Source: Bin5 sp965218625
Lineage (GTDB): Bacteria > Chloroflexota > Anaerolineae > Caldilineales > Caldilineaceae
NCBI GenBank assembly: GCA_965218625.1
Contig: CBDCLG010000016.1
Coordinates: 372,001 to 436,000 of the forward strand
Direction of reading: 5' to 3'
DNA length: 64,000 nucleotides
The translations under genes were made by a program, and so were the position numbers. Below, in pieces: positions 42,212 to 52,982 of this stretch (position 1 is its first letter; every line of letters starts with the position of its first letter). Below the pieces are notes generated by a model, which worked only from the letters and a program-made list of their open reading frames with translations, was not told the DNA's origin and made no database searches.

Positions 42212-45136
42212 ATGAAGAACACTCAAGAGTCACTCTTGTCTCAATTGCAGGGGGTTCGGTTGCCGGTCGGCGTTGGCCGCCTGTGGGTTGCAGCGCTGGT
42301 TGCCATTCTGGTGTTGGTCAGTTGTTCGGACGGGGATACCCAGGGTGCGGATGGAGCCCTGGAAAGTCTGCCCTTCAGCCTCAACGGGATGGAAGCACCG
42401 TCGCTGGACGATCTCGTCGCCTGGCGATTGGGCCCGCGGCCGAACGGTTCAATCAAGACGGTGGTGGAGCACTATCTTCAGCAGTATCAGCCGGACGGCA
42501 AGCTGCCCAAGCTGTTCGAAACGACGCGCCTCTATGATCGCAACGGGGTCCTCTTGGCTGAGTTCTACGAAGAGGGGCGCCGCACCTGGGTCATGCTGGA
42601 CCAGATTTCGCCGGCGCTGGTCTCTGCAACCGTAGCCACGGAGGATGCTTCATTCTTCACCAATCGGGGCGTAGACAGCCGCCGCATCGTCGGCGCGGCG
42701 CTGCAAAACGTGCAGACCCAGTCGATCGCATCCGGTGCGAGCACGATCACGATGCAGCTGGCACGCAACCTCTTCCTGGATCCCAGCGAGCGGTTTGAAC
42801 AGACCGTCGATCGCAAGTTGCAGGAAATCGGTCTGGCCCATGACCTTACCATCTTGTTCAGCAAGGATGAGCTGCTGGAAATCTATCTGAATCTTGTGAA
42901 CTACGGGCACCAGGCCTACGGCCCCGAAGCGGCGGCGCAGGTCTATTTCGGCAAGAGCGCCGTCGACTTGAACTGGGCCGAGGCGACCATCCTGGCTGGC
43001 GTTCCCCAACAGCCGGCGGCCTATGACTTGTTCAACAATTTCGACGCGGCAAAGGAACGGCAACGCGTCGTGCTGGACCTGCTCGTGCGCCATGAAATGT
43101 TGGCGCAGGAGGACGCGGACGCCGTCTTCGAGGAGGAGATCCTGCTGATTGGGTCCTCGCAAAAGAAGGACCTCCTGGCGCCGCATTTCGTTTTTTACGT
43201 CGAAAAGGCGCTGGAAGAGCAGATGGCCGCAGCGCTCGGCATTGAAGTGGGGCGGTGGGAGATGCGGCGCTCCGGTATGCACATCATTACAACGCTGGAC
43301 ATGCCGATGCAATGGTTGGCGGAGCTTGAGCTGCAGAAGTGGATCGACAGGGTCGGCGAAGCCTATCGCATGACCAACGGCGCGCTCGTCGCCATCCAAC
43401 CGCAAACCGGTGAACTGCTGGCGATGGTAGGCGGGGCCGATTTCAACGAGGAGGATGCGGGACAGGTCAACCTCGCGACCAGTGTGCGCCAGCCCGGTAG
43501 CTCCTTCAAGCCCATCCTGTACGCGACTGCGCTCAGCGAGGACATGATCTCGCCTGCGACCGTGATATGGGATACCCCGACTTCCTTTACGGTCGGCATG
43601 GGCCACTACTACGTGCCGCGCAATTACGACCGCAAGTTTCACGGTCCCGTCACCGTCCGCACAGCGCTGGCCAACAGCTACAACGTACCGGCCGTGAAGC
43701 TGCTGGCTACGCTCGGCAACGAACACCTAGTGGCCAAAGCCAAGGAGTTCGGCATAACGAGCTTTACCAGGGAGCCGAACTCGTACGGATTGAGCATTTC
43801 GCTTGGGGCGGCCGAAGTCTCACTGCTGGAACTGACCAATGCCTTCCGCACGTTCGCCAACCAGGGACTTTATTCGGAACCCAAGTTCGCGCTTTTCATG
43901 GTGGACGATCTGGGCCGCTACCGCTCGACGCCTGAGGTCGAGCGCATGAGAATCATTTCCCCCGATGTCGCCTTTCTGGTTGCCGATATTCTCAGCGACA
44001 ACCAGGCCCGCAAGCCGGCTTTCGGGCTGAACAGCTCATTGAATCTGAGCATGCCGGCGGCGGCCAAGACCGGCACGACCACCAACTTCAAGGACAACTG
44101 GACAGTCGGTTTCACGCGATACCTGGTTGCCGGCGTCTGGACGGGCAACAGCGACGGTCAGCCGATGTGGGGCAACAGCGGCGCGGCCGGGGCGGCCCCT
44201 CTCTGGCGGAATTTCATGGAGGCGGTAATCGAAGACAAGGGGATGCGCGAGCTGATCGGCGCGCCGGATGACCCCAGCCTGTGGGCGTTTGAGGCGCCGG
44301 ACACGGTTGTCCAGCTGCCGGACTGCCCGCCTGCCGTGCAATGCCGTGAGGGAGGCGAATTCTTCAGCTCGAGCTGGCTGAGTAAGACGCGCGGCAATGG
44401 TCTGCTGGCCGGTACCGTCGTAACGGCCAGAACTCTCCCCACCCACTTTGCGCGAACGAACGATTTCGTCGACTATTCTTTTTGCACCGTGGACGGAGAG
44501 GCCGGCGCCAGCAGCGGAGGACGAACGTCAGGCCAGCCGGAAATCCGTTCCCTCCTGCGGCTTTCGAGCATGGTGGGACTGTCCTTCCCGCCGGGTTACA
44601 GCACGGTCGGCAGACCTCTGCCCCCCAACACCAATCCAGCCGAGATCGATGACAGGGGGATTAACGTGCCGCCGCCCGTATACAGGGAGGACCTCTACTA
44701 CTATCCCGCGACGGAACTCGAGAAGTTTCGTCTGCTGTCGTGGAGCATGAAGGAAGGAATTTCGGTTTCGCTGGGGTCGTGTTCCGACCTGCGCTACTAT
44801 ACGGCGAGGGCGGGCGACAGTTGGAGAGGTCTCGCCCGCGCCCACGATCTGCCTGAGAGCGTACTGCGCGGGGCCAATCTGCATGTGCGCGGCGCGCTTC
44901 CGGGCGAAAGGCTGTTGCTGCCCAGGGGAATTCCGATCCGCTATCATGTCGACAGCATTCTTCATGAAGTTCAGTCGGGCGATTCCTGGGTCAACATTGC
45001 AGCCAGGTACGACATCCCCGTGCGTCTGCTTCGGGCCGCCAATCCCGAGGCATTGCGCCCCTACAGTATTCTCCGCCCCGGAGACCTTCTGCACGTGCCG
45101 GAGAACCTGGAAATCTACCAGAACCCTTTCGAGTAA
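42212..45136 (+). CDS. Class A penicillin-binding protein with C-terminal LysM repeats
   Basis: 974 residues. The N terminus is a lipoprotein-like leader (LVAILVLVSC, Cys38) rather than a plain anchor. The GT51 glycosyltransferase domain has VATEDASFFTNRG (catalytic Glu near 144) and GASTITMQLARNLFL. The transpeptidase has SSFK, SYN and KTGTT in order. The C-terminal 120 residues contain two LysM-like units (YYTARAGDSWRGLARAH; HEVQSGDSWVNIAARYDIP). It polymerises and crosslinks peptidoglycan. It lies 182 bp upstream of a paralogue on the same strand. Confidence 0.9.
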   Translation: MKNTQESLLSQLQGVRLPVGVGRLWVAALVAILVLVSCSDGDTQGADGALESLPFSLNGMEAPSLDDLVAWRLGPRPNGSIKTVVEHYLQQYQPDGKLPKLFETTRLYDRNGVLLAEFYEEGRRTWVMLDQISPALVSATVATEDASFFTNRGVDSRRIVGAALQNVQTQSIASGASTITMQLARNLFLDPSERFEQTVDRKLQEIGLAHDLTILFSKDELLEIYLNLVNYGHQAYGPEAAAQVYFGKSAVDLNWAEATILAGVPQQPAAYDLFNNFDAAKERQRVVLDLLVRHEMLAQEDADAVFEEEILLIGSSQKKDLLAPHFVFYVEKALEEQMAAALGIEVGRWEMRRSGMHIITTLDMPMQWLAELELQKWIDRVGEAYRMTNGALVAIQPQTGELLAMVGGADFNEEDAGQVNLATSVRQPGSSFKPILYATALSEDMISPATVIWDTPTSFTVGMGHYYVPRNYDRKFHGPVTVRTALANSYNVPAVKLLATLGNEHLVAKAKEFGITSFTREPNSYGLSISLGAAEVSLLELTNAFRTFANQGLYSEPKFALFMVDDLGRYRSTPEVERMRIISPDVAFLVADILSDNQARKPAFGLNSSLNLSMPAAAKTGTTTNFKDNWTVGFTRYLVAGVWTGNSDGQPMWGNSGAAGAAPLWRNFMEAVIEDKGMRELIGAPDDPSLWAFEAPDTVVQLPDCPPAVQCREGGEFFSSSWLSKTRGNGLLAGTVVTARTLPTHFARTNDFVDYSFCTVDGEAGASSGGRTSGQPEIRSLLRLSSMVGLSFPPGYSTVGRPLPPNTNPAEIDDRGINVPPPVYREDLYYYPATELEKFRLLSWSMKEGISVSLGSCSDLRYYTARAGDSWRGLARAHDLPESVLRGANLHVRGALPGERLLLPRGIPIRYHVDSILHEVQSGDSWVNIAARYDIPVRLLRAANPEALRPYSILRPGDLLHVPENLEIYQNPFE

Positions 45137-45318
45137 CGTCTCCTGCCTGGGGAGTTTTGCCCCACTCGCTGCGCCGGATCGGTGGAACCGGCGTCCCCCT
45201 TTTATCCGTTACTTCGATGCAGAGCCGGCCTCCCCAAAAGGGATTCTGAGCGGCTCGCAAGGTCTTTGAACCGCCGCGAGCCCGACCTCGTTCCCTTCAC
45301 AACAGAAAAAAGAGCATC

Positions 45319-48231
45319 ATGCGTCACACGAATCCAGACTTGCGCCGCATACGACCGCTGCTACTGCTGATTCTCCTGTTCGCTGCCGGGTGCAGCTCCA
45401 GGGAACGCGTCGTCGACAAGCGGCCGGCCATCGCGCTGGCCACAGTCGCCGAAGCCTACCTGCAACAGTTTCAGCCCGGCCCCGTCCCCCGCCTGTTTCA
45501 AACGACTTTTGTCTACGACCGCAATGGCGTCTTGCTGGCCGAGCTTATCGGAGAGGGCCGGCGGGAGTGGGTCCCGCTTGACAGAGTGTCGCCGCACCTG
45601 ATAAACGCCACCATCGCGACGGAGGATGCAACTTTCTTCATAAACCAGGGCGTTGACCCGATCAGGATCGCGGGCGCGGCGCTGCAGAACGTCGAGAGGG
45701 GCGAGATCGTCTCCGGGGCCAGTACGATCACAATGCAGCTGGCGCGCAACCTGTTTCTGGGCGCAGAAGAACGCTACGATCAGACATTCGACCGCAAAAT
45801 CATCGAAGCCGGGCTGGCGACCGAGCTGACGCAGGCCTACCAGAAAGAAGAGCTGATGGAGATCTATCTGAATCTCCTGAACTACGGCAACCATTCATAC
45901 GGCCCGCAAGCGGCGTCGCGCAGTTATTTCGGCAAGTCGGCTTTTGACCTGACCCTTGCCGAAGCCACGCTGCTGGCAGGGATCCCGCAGTCGCCGGCGC
46001 TCTTTGATCTGAATGAGGATTTCGGGGCGGCCAAGGCCCGTCAGAGGGTGGTGCTCTCGCTGATGGTCCGCCATGGCTTTCTAACCCTGGACGAGGCCAA
46101 CGCCGTTTTCGATACGCCGGTGGAACTGAACGGTTCACGCGAGCTTCACCCGGTGCGTGCGCCCCACTTTGTCGAGTATGTCGTCAGGGAGCTGGAGAAA
46201 TCACTGGGTGAGGGCTACGTTCGACGCGGCGGACTGCACATCTTCACGACGCTCGACCTGCCGCTTCAGGAGACTGCTGAACGTATCGTAAGCGCAAAGG
46301 TGGAGGCGCTGCAGCCGCGCTTCGATATGGACAATGGCGCGCTGGTCGCGCTGAAACCGGGCACGGCAGAGATACTGGCGATGGTAGGGAGCGTCGACTA
46401 CGACGACACAGACATTGACGGTCAGGTAAACGTGGCAATCAGCCCCCGCCAGCCGGGAAGTTCAATAAAGCCACTGCTCTATGCAACTGCGCTGAATGAC
46501 AATCTCATCAGCCCGGCAACAGTTCTGTGGGACACGCCGATCACCTATACGATCAGCTCGATTGAAGAGTATGCGCCTATCAACTATGACCGCAGAGTTC
46601 ATGGCCCGGTCACAGCGCGCGCGGCCCTGGCCAACAGCTATAACATTCCGGCGGTTAAGCTGCTGGACGCGGTCGGTGTCGAGCGAATGCTGGAGAGCGC
46701 GCGTTCGATGGGGGTCAAGAGCCTGCACCGAGGAACTGACTGGTACGGCCTGAGCCTGACCCTGGGCGGAGGCGAGGTAACGCTGCTCGACTTGGCGACA
46801 GCCTACCATACAATGGCGAACGGCGGGCGCTATCTGCCGCCCCGTTCGATCCTGACAATCACAGATGGGCAGGGGCTGACCCTGGTCGAGAAAACTGACG
46901 ATGATGGCAGGCAAGTCCTTTCGGAAGCGGCGGCAACACTGGTCACAGATATCCTCAGCGACAATCCGGCCCGTGTTCCGATGTTCGGCAGCCGCAGTCA
47001 GCTGATCCTTGACAGGCCGGTTGCCGCCAAAACGGGAACGACCGATAACAATCGAGACGTTTGGACGATGGGCTATACGCGTTACCTCCTCGCCGGCGTA
47101 TGGGCAGGCAATACCGATGGCCGCCCGATGCGAAACGCGACCGGTGCGGGGGCCGCGGCTCCAATCTGGAACGAGTTTATGCGGACTGTGCTCGCCGATT
47201 CCACGTTACTGGATGCATTGGGCGCGCCGCAAGCAGAAGCGGATTGGGAGTTCAGGCTAAGCGACGATGTCCTGAAGCTGGACGCTTGCCCCCCGGGCCT
47301 GACCTGCCGGGATGGGGGAGGTGAACTCTTCAGCGTCGCCTGGCTCGAGGCGGTCAATCAAGAGAACGCGGAAAATAAGGCAGACCAGGCAACTGAGGAA
47401 GGCCGAAATCCTACAGTCGGTGAAGACTCCCAAATTGGAGGCCACGAGGAAGCTTCGCCTCTGGCGGACAGCGTTGAATCCAGGCCGTCGGCCCCCGTCT
47501 ATTGGACGCGTCAAAGCGAATCGGGGCAAGAGACGCGCCTGCTCGGCTTTTGCGGCTTCGCCGAAGGCGCGGCGCGAACGCTCCTGGCCCTTCCCGCCCC
47601 CTTCGGCCTGCCGCAGTTTTCGGCCGAAGCGTGCCGACATTGCTGGCAGTTGGAAGGTTCGCAGGAGGAGGCGATCGACGAGGACAGAATACTGCGCGAT
47701 CGAAGAGGCGCGCTGGCATGGAACCTGGGCGCGAACTTTCCGGTCTACCTGGGCCCATGCGAAGAAATGGAGTACCTGTCGGCTTACACGGGATGGAGGG
47801 TCGCAATCGACTTTGCCAACGCCGGCGCGGACATTGCCGGCGCGCTGGCGCCGGGGCAGCTGGTCAACGTGGGCAGCCAGTATGTTGAAGGCGCAGCCCT
47901 GTTCAATCTGGACCGCATTTGGCACGATACCCAGTGCCCCGGCCAGTACGTCATGGGACTTGCCCTGAACAGCAGCGGTCAAGCGCTGCCGGGCGTCCGA
48001 ATCCGCCTAACCGACGCCTGGGACAACACCTACGAGACCGTCAGCAAGAGCGGCGCGTTTGACGCCGGCCGATTTGATTTTCCAATCTACAGCCAAGATG
48101 CCTCGCAGAATCTCCTCTTGCAGGTACTGGACCAGAATGGTGTTCCTCGCGGCCAACCGATTCTCATTCCACATCGAACGGACGATGCCAGTAACGCGCC
48201 GTGCCATCACGTTGTCGTCCGCAGCAGGTGA
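45319..48231 (+). CDS. Class A penicillin-binding protein with lipoprotein-like leader, paralogue
   Basis: 970 residues, about the same length and layout as the upstream gene. Leader LLLLILLFAAGC (Cys25). GT51 motifs ATEDATFFINQG and GASTITMQLARNLFL; transpeptidase motifs SSIK, SYN and KTGTT. In place of LysM, the C-terminal part has a Cys-rich region and an end domain resembling carboxypeptidase-regulatory beta folds (GVRIRLTDAWDNTYETVSKSG). Tandem duplication followed by divergence of the C-terminal modules is likely. Confidence 0.9.
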   Translation: MRHTNPDLRRIRPLLLLILLFAAGCSSRERVVDKRPAIALATVAEAYLQQFQPGPVPRLFQTTFVYDRNGVLLAELIGEGRREWVPLDRVSPHLINATIATEDATFFINQGVDPIRIAGAALQNVERGEIVSGASTITMQLARNLFLGAEERYDQTFDRKIIEAGLATELTQAYQKEELMEIYLNLLNYGNHSYGPQAASRSYFGKSAFDLTLAEATLLAGIPQSPALFDLNEDFGAAKARQRVVLSLMVRHGFLTLDEANAVFDTPVELNGSRELHPVRAPHFVEYVVRELEKSLGEGYVRRGGLHIFTTLDLPLQETAERIVSAKVEALQPRFDMDNGALVALKPGTAEILAMVGSVDYDDTDIDGQVNVAISPRQPGSSIKPLLYATALNDNLISPATVLWDTPITYTISSIEEYAPINYDRRVHGPVTARAALANSYNIPAVKLLDAVGVERMLESARSMGVKSLHRGTDWYGLSLTLGGGEVTLLDLATAYHTMANGGRYLPPRSILTITDGQGLTLVEKTDDDGRQVLSEAAATLVTDILSDNPARVPMFGSRSQLILDRPVAAKTGTTDNNRDVWTMGYTRYLLAGVWAGNTDGRPMRNATGAGAAAPIWNEFMRTVLADSTLLDALGAPQAEADWEFRLSDDVLKLDACPPGLTCRDGGGELFSVAWLEAVNQENAENKADQATEEGRNPTVGEDSQIGGHEEASPLADSVESRPSAPVYWTRQSESGQETRLLGFCGFAEGAARTLLALPAPFGLPQFSAEACRHCWQLEGSQEEAIDEDRILRDRRGALAWNLGANFPVYLGPCEEMEYLSAYTGWRVAIDFANAGADIAGALAPGQLVNVGSQYVEGAALFNLDRIWHDTQCPGQYVMGLALNSSGQALPGVRIRLTDAWDNTYETVSKSGAFDAGRFDFPIYSQDASQNLLLQVLDQNGVPRGQPILIPHRTDDASNAPCHHVVVRSR

Positions 48232-48503
48232 ACTGAACGCAAAGTCAACGATACGAGTGCGTTGTGCCTACGGACGTGCCACGACGTTGCAATCGGGCTG
48301 CAAAAGAGGGCCAGACTGCCCCCATTTTGCAATCGCGCATTGGAACTGGGCGATATGATTCGATACACTGAAACTCAGTCGCGTGGTGCGCTATAGCGCG
48401 GATCAGAATCTTCGGCGCGTTTGGCGTATTTTTCGCCAAGCATTCGGTCTCTAGAATTACGAGCGGCACGCTCGTGCGTTCCAAGTTACATTGGAGGTGA
48501 TAA

Positions 48504-50357
48504 ATGCAACGGAATATGAAATGGCGTATAGCAAGAATCGCCTCTGCAGTAGCGTTGATTCTGGTCGCAATTCCCTATGCTGTGACCGCGCAGAACGCCA
48601 TCGTCTCATCAACAGTCAGTGGTCAACTGAACGAGCAGTTCGCCAAGCACTACCTGGGCTTGCAGGTCATCGATCCGATGCAGCCTGTCGAGATCAACAT
48701 GGCCTATGATCCGCAAGACAGCCTGCCGCTGGATCAAAATGCAGGCTTGTATGTCTTCGACGCTGGCAATTTCAAACGATACACGAACGGCGTGCCGGCT
48801 TCAGAGACGGCGTCTCAGGTCGTCCGATCTGAAGACAGTGGATGGGATAAAGCGAAAGACAATCGATTACGGCGCTAGATGTGGCGTCATCAATAGTGAC
48901 TTTGGTCGTTTACAACGATTCGACCGCATCGCTTTCCTACACACTCACGGGGACGAACGTCAGGTTCGTCGACGACTCGGGGACCCAGGTTGTGGCGGGA
49001 AGCACGCCCGCGCCGGCAGCAACCCCGACGCCTGCGCCGACGTCCGCGCCAGCAGCGTCGACGCCCGCACCCGCAGCGACGGCGACCCAAGCGGCGCCCG
49101 CGCCCACTGCGATGGCGGCCGGGGTAAAGTCGACCCGGGTTCGCGGCACACTGAGCGAGCAGTTCGCCAAGCACTACCTGGGACTGGAGGTTATCGATAC
49201 CGGTATGCCGGTAACCATCAAGATGGCCTACGATCCCCAGGATAGTCCTGACGCTGGATGCCGACTCCGGCTTCTACGTCTTTACCGAAAGCGGATTCAA
49301 CCAGTATACGTCCGCAGTGCCGCCTTCACAGAGCGCGCACCAAACCTCGCACCAGGAAACAACCGACGGCGTTAAGCAAAAGGCCGCCGAAATCACTTCG
49401 GAAAATGCGTCTAAGATCGTGACGCTGGTCACCTACAACGACACGACAACGCCCCTTTCCTATACGCTGACGGGTACGAACGTCAAGTTCATTGACGAAT
49501 CCGGAACGCAGGTAGAGGGTGACAGAATGGCAGCACCGGCCCCGGCTGCGCAACCCACAGCGGCGGCCGCAACACCTGGGGCAGGTACACCTGCGGCCGC
49601 AACACCTGTGCCGGCGGGTACCGACATAACGCCGGGAACTACCTATACCGTGCAGACTGGGGATACCCTGGGCACGATCTCCAGCCGGGCCTATGGGTCG
49701 AACGCGCACTGGTCTGCCATCTGCAACGCAAATTCGCTGGCCGACTGCGACCACATCGAGGTCGGCGCTGTTTTGAATATCCCGACATTGGCCCAGACTG
49801 GAGTGCAACAGCCAGGAACGGCGGCGACGCCTGCAGCGACCGCCGACGCGATGACGCCTGAGCCGAAGGCTGATGCAATGACGCCGGAACCCACCTCCGA
49901 GGCGATGCCCGAACCGACGGCCGAAGCTTCCCCGGGCGTGGGCAATATTGTCGAAGTTGCCGAAGACTATGAGGACCTGGACATTCTGCTGCTGGCGCTC
50001 GACTTGGCAGGACTGAGCTCCACGATTTCGGACGGCGGTCCTTATACGATATTCGCGCCGACGAATGCCGCGTTCGCGTCACTGCCCGAGACAAGGCTGG
50101 ACACGCTGATGGCCGACTCGGCGCTGCTGGCGGAAACCCTCAGGTACCACGTCGTTTCGGGGACCCTGACGTCGTCCGATCTGGCATCGCAGACATCGCT
50201 GACGACGCTCGAGGGCAGCACGATTTCGATCACGTCCGAGAATGGCACATTGAAGGTAGAGGGTGTAAGCATCGTTACGTCCGACGTGACAGCCTCCAAC
50301 GGCGTCATCCACTTCATCAACGAGTTGCTGCCGGAGCCGGAAGCGGACAGCAACTAA
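48504..50357 (+). CDS. Exported protein: duplicated beta domain, LysM and fasciclin (two frame breaks)
   Basis: About 617 codons if healed. A perfect GGAGGTGAT precedes ATG 48504. Signal peptide, then two copies of an unrecognised ~110-residue domain (SEQFAKHYLGLxVID...MAYDPQDS...YVF...IVTLVxYNDSTxxLSYTLTGTNVxF), separated by Ala/Pro/Thr linkers. Next a LysM domain (YTVQTGDTLGTISSRAYG) and a C-terminal fasciclin domain (LDILLLALDLAGL...YTIFAPTNAAFASLP...NGVIHFINELL). Frame shifts at about 48850-48866 and about 49250 each move the frame by one; comparing the two domain copies shows where homology resumes. It could be a pseudogene or base-call errors. Confidence 0.65.
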
Positions 50358-50417
50358 CTGTAGCAGCCGACACAGAGAGCCGCTGACAGAGAGAGCGCGC
50401 GCAACAACCAGAAGAAG

Positions 50418-50450
50418 CGCCCTTAGTTCGCTGAACCGGGGGCGTTTTTC
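50418..50450 (+). terminator. Terminator after LysM-fasciclin gene
   Basis: Outer stem CGCCC/GGGCG and inner stem GTTC/GAAC (around 50418-50444), followed by TTTTTCTTTT. It separates the fasciclin gene from the helicase gene promoter that follows at once. Confidence 0.65.
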
Positions 50451-50452
50451 TT

Positions 50453-50481
50453 TTGCACCATATGCACATTTGTGCTACGAT
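50453..50481 (+). promoter_or_regulatory. Promoter of DinG-type helicase, predicted leaderless
   Basis: TTGCAC (50453-50458), 17-bp spacer, TACGAT (50476-50481) preceded by TGC. The expected start, 6-7 nt downstream, falls on the ATG at 50488, so the mRNA may have no leader. No Shine-Dalgarno is visible before that ATG. Confidence 0.5.
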
Positions 50482-50487
50482 CTTGCC

Positions 50488-52950
50488 ATGGAGAACAGTG
50501 ATCAGCTCTACGTTGAGGAATTGCCCGACACGCCGTCTCTCTCGCAAGTCAGGGAGTTGAACGGGCGCTACGGTGATGAAGGGGATGACGAGAGGCCTTC
50601 TCCCCTGGAAACAACAGGACTTTCGGCCCTGTTCGGGGCAGGCGGCGCGCTGGCGGAGACACTGCCCGACTATGAGGGGCGACCCGGCCAGGTCGAGATG
50701 GCAGAGGTTGTCAAGCAGGCGATACTCGACGAGCGTACCGCCCTGATCGAAGCGCCAACGGGGACGGGAAAGTCGATCGCTTACCTGCTTCCTGCCCTGC
50801 TAAGCGAACGAAAAGTAATTGTCGCAACGGCCAACAAGTCGCTGCAAAGCCAGCTATTTCGCAAAGACATTCCGCTTCTGGCCGAAGTCCTGGGGAAACC
50901 GGTCCAGGCCGTCGTCGTCAAGGGCCGCAGCAACTATGTCTGCAATCTGAAGTGGGAGAAAGAGTCGGTCGAACGGAATCGCCTCGCTCTGTATGACAAG
51001 GAGGATGGGCAGGTCGCCTTTGTGGGCGGTTGGCTCGGGGAAACGGGCACTGGAGATATCGACGACCTCCCTTTTGTTCTGACAAACGATCTTCGTCCGC
51101 GGGTTGTCAGTTTTCCGGACGACTGTATCGGGCGCAGCTGCGGCCACTTTGAAGACAACTGCTTCGTAAATCAGATGCGGGACAAAGCCCGCCAGGCGCA
51201 GGTAATCATCACCAATCATCACCTGCTCCTCAATTCCCTTGAGCTAGGCGAGATCGGCTTCGCAATTCTGCCGGAAGCCGCGATATACGTCATTGATGAG
51301 GCACATCAGCTCGAGAGCACTGCCACCTCTGTCTTTGCAGTGGAGGCATCCGATTATGCACTTGAGCAACTCCTGGCCAGGACCGTCTTCAAGGCGCATC
51401 TGGAGCAGGAGCAGCTGGAGTCGTTGCGCTGGCAAAACAGGCTGGCCTTCGCCGAGGCGGAGAAGCTGTCCGAAGAGAGGGTGTTTCGCCTCGACAGTGA
51501 ACTGGAGGAGCTGCTAAAGCTGGCAGGTGGATTGAAACAGGTGCAGGACGAGATGCGCCAGGCAAACCCCTATGAGCTCCCGGAAGAGGACGGCCGCGCG
51601 CAACTTACGCCCGGTGAGTCCGAAGAGGCAGCCAATTACGACCTGGCAGTGAAGGGGCTGGGATCGCTGGCGGCAAAGTTTCAGGCAGTTGCAAGCGGGT
51701 CGCTTGACGACAGGATTGTCCGTTTTGCGGAGAAGATCAACGGCTCACGCCATCTCCGCCTGCGCCTGCATGCCTCTCCGATCGATCCGGCAAATCAGTT
51801 GGCAAAGCATCTATTTGCTGGCGAGGGCCGTACAGTCATCTGCACGAGCGCAACGCTGGCTACGAATGGAAGCTTCGAACACTTCAAGAGCCGTTGCGGT
51901 GTGCAGCGCGAGCCGCATGAGTTGATCGCCGGCTCCGTCTTTGACTTTGCACAACAGGCCGTGCTGTATCAACCCCAATTGCCTGCATTCGACTGGCGCG
52001 AGAGAGAACGATTTTACGATGGTGTGGCGGCGGAAGTCGAGCGCCTGCTCAATGTAAGCCGGGGACGGGCGCTGTGCCTCTTCACCAGCTGGACCGGCTT
52101 GCGCCAGGTGCATGAGCGGCTCGGCGATACCGTCTGGCCCCTGCGGGCCCAGGGCCAGCTACCACGCAATCTTCTGCTCGACTGGTTCCGGGAAACGCCG
52201 CACAGTGTTCTGCTGGCGACCAAATCCTTCTGGGAAGGGGTTGATCTGCCGGGCGACGACCTGAGCCTGGTCGTCCTGGACAAGCTGCCTTTTCCGTCTC
52301 CGAACGACCCGCTGCACGAGGCCCGCATGAACGCGTTGGACGAAGCCGAAGCCGGCAGCAGCTTCAGGCGATATACCGTCCCTCTGATGACGCTCGCGCT
52401 CAAGCAAGGATTCGGCCGCCTCATCCGGCGCACGACCGACCGGGGCGTGGTGGCGATTCTGGACGAACGATTGACGAATAGAGGCTACGGCAACCAGGCA
52501 CGCCGCGATCTGCCTCCGGCCCGTTTCAGCCGTCAGGTCCGTGACGTGCACCAATTCTACCGCGCTGCACTGGGCAGCAAGGCGGACTTCGGCCTGAATG
52601 TTGCCGCAGTATTAGATGAGGAGACCGAAGAAACGAACTGGCGCTGGCAGCTGGTCCGGCTTCAGGACGGCAAAATGGACCAGCAGTCCTCTGCCCTGGC
52701 AGGCTGCAGCCCGCCGGAAGCGGAGATTCACGCCGCGCTGGCGGGGATGCGCAATCTACGCAGTCGAATTGAGAATGCCGGTCGGTTCACAAGCGGTTTC
52801 GGCGTGGAGCTTCGTTGCAGTGCGGCGGCGCAACGGAGGCTGGCTGAAGGCAAATTGCCGAACAGGCTGCGCAGAGAGTGGGCCGACGAGTGCACCGCCT
52901 GGGGCACGCTGGAGATAATCGGCCTGGACGGCCGCGAATACGATCAATAA
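50488..52950 (+). CDS. dinG: DinG/XPD-family DNA helicase
   Basis: 820 residues from ATG 50488. Walker A LIEAPTGTGKSIAY near residue 85, four Cys for a 4Fe-4S cluster (YVCNLKW; DDCIGRSCGHFEDNC), DEAH box VIDEAHQLE, and the C-terminal motifs WEGVDLPGDDLSLVV and GFGRLIRRTTDRG. These are 5'-3' helicases that resolve R-loops and forks. A short acidic N-terminal extension precedes the helicase core. Confidence 0.9.
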   Translation: MENSDQLYVEELPDTPSLSQVRELNGRYGDEGDDERPSPLETTGLSALFGAGGALAETLPDYEGRPGQVEMAEVVKQAILDERTALIEAPTGTGKSIAYLLPALLSERKVIVATANKSLQSQLFRKDIPLLAEVLGKPVQAVVVKGRSNYVCNLKWEKESVERNRLALYDKEDGQVAFVGGWLGETGTGDIDDLPFVLTNDLRPRVVSFPDDCIGRSCGHFEDNCFVNQMRDKARQAQVIITNHHLLLNSLELGEIGFAILPEAAIYVIDEAHQLESTATSVFAVEASDYALEQLLARTVFKAHLEQEQLESLRWQNRLAFAEAEKLSEERVFRLDSELEELLKLAGGLKQVQDEMRQANPYELPEEDGRAQLTPGESEEAANYDLAVKGLGSLAAKFQAVASGSLDDRIVRFAEKINGSRHLRLRLHASPIDPANQLAKHLFAGEGRTVICTSATLATNGSFEHFKSRCGVQREPHELIAGSVFDFAQQAVLYQPQLPAFDWRERERFYDGVAAEVERLLNVSRGRALCLFTSWTGLRQVHERLGDTVWPLRAQGQLPRNLLLDWFRETPHSVLLATKSFWEGVDLPGDDLSLVVLDKLPFPSPNDPLHEARMNALDEAEAGSSFRRYTVPLMTLALKQGFGRLIRRTTDRGVVAILDERLTNRGYGNQARRDLPPARFSRQVRDVHQFYRAALGSKADFGLNVAAVLDEETEETNWRWQLVRLQDGKMDQQSSALAGCSPPEAEIHAALAGMRNLRSRIENAGRFTSGFGVELRCSAAAQRRLAEGKLPNRLRREWADECTAWGTLEIIGLDGREYDQ

Positions 52951-52982
52951 TTGAGGTTGCCCTCAAAACCCTTCCGCCCAAC

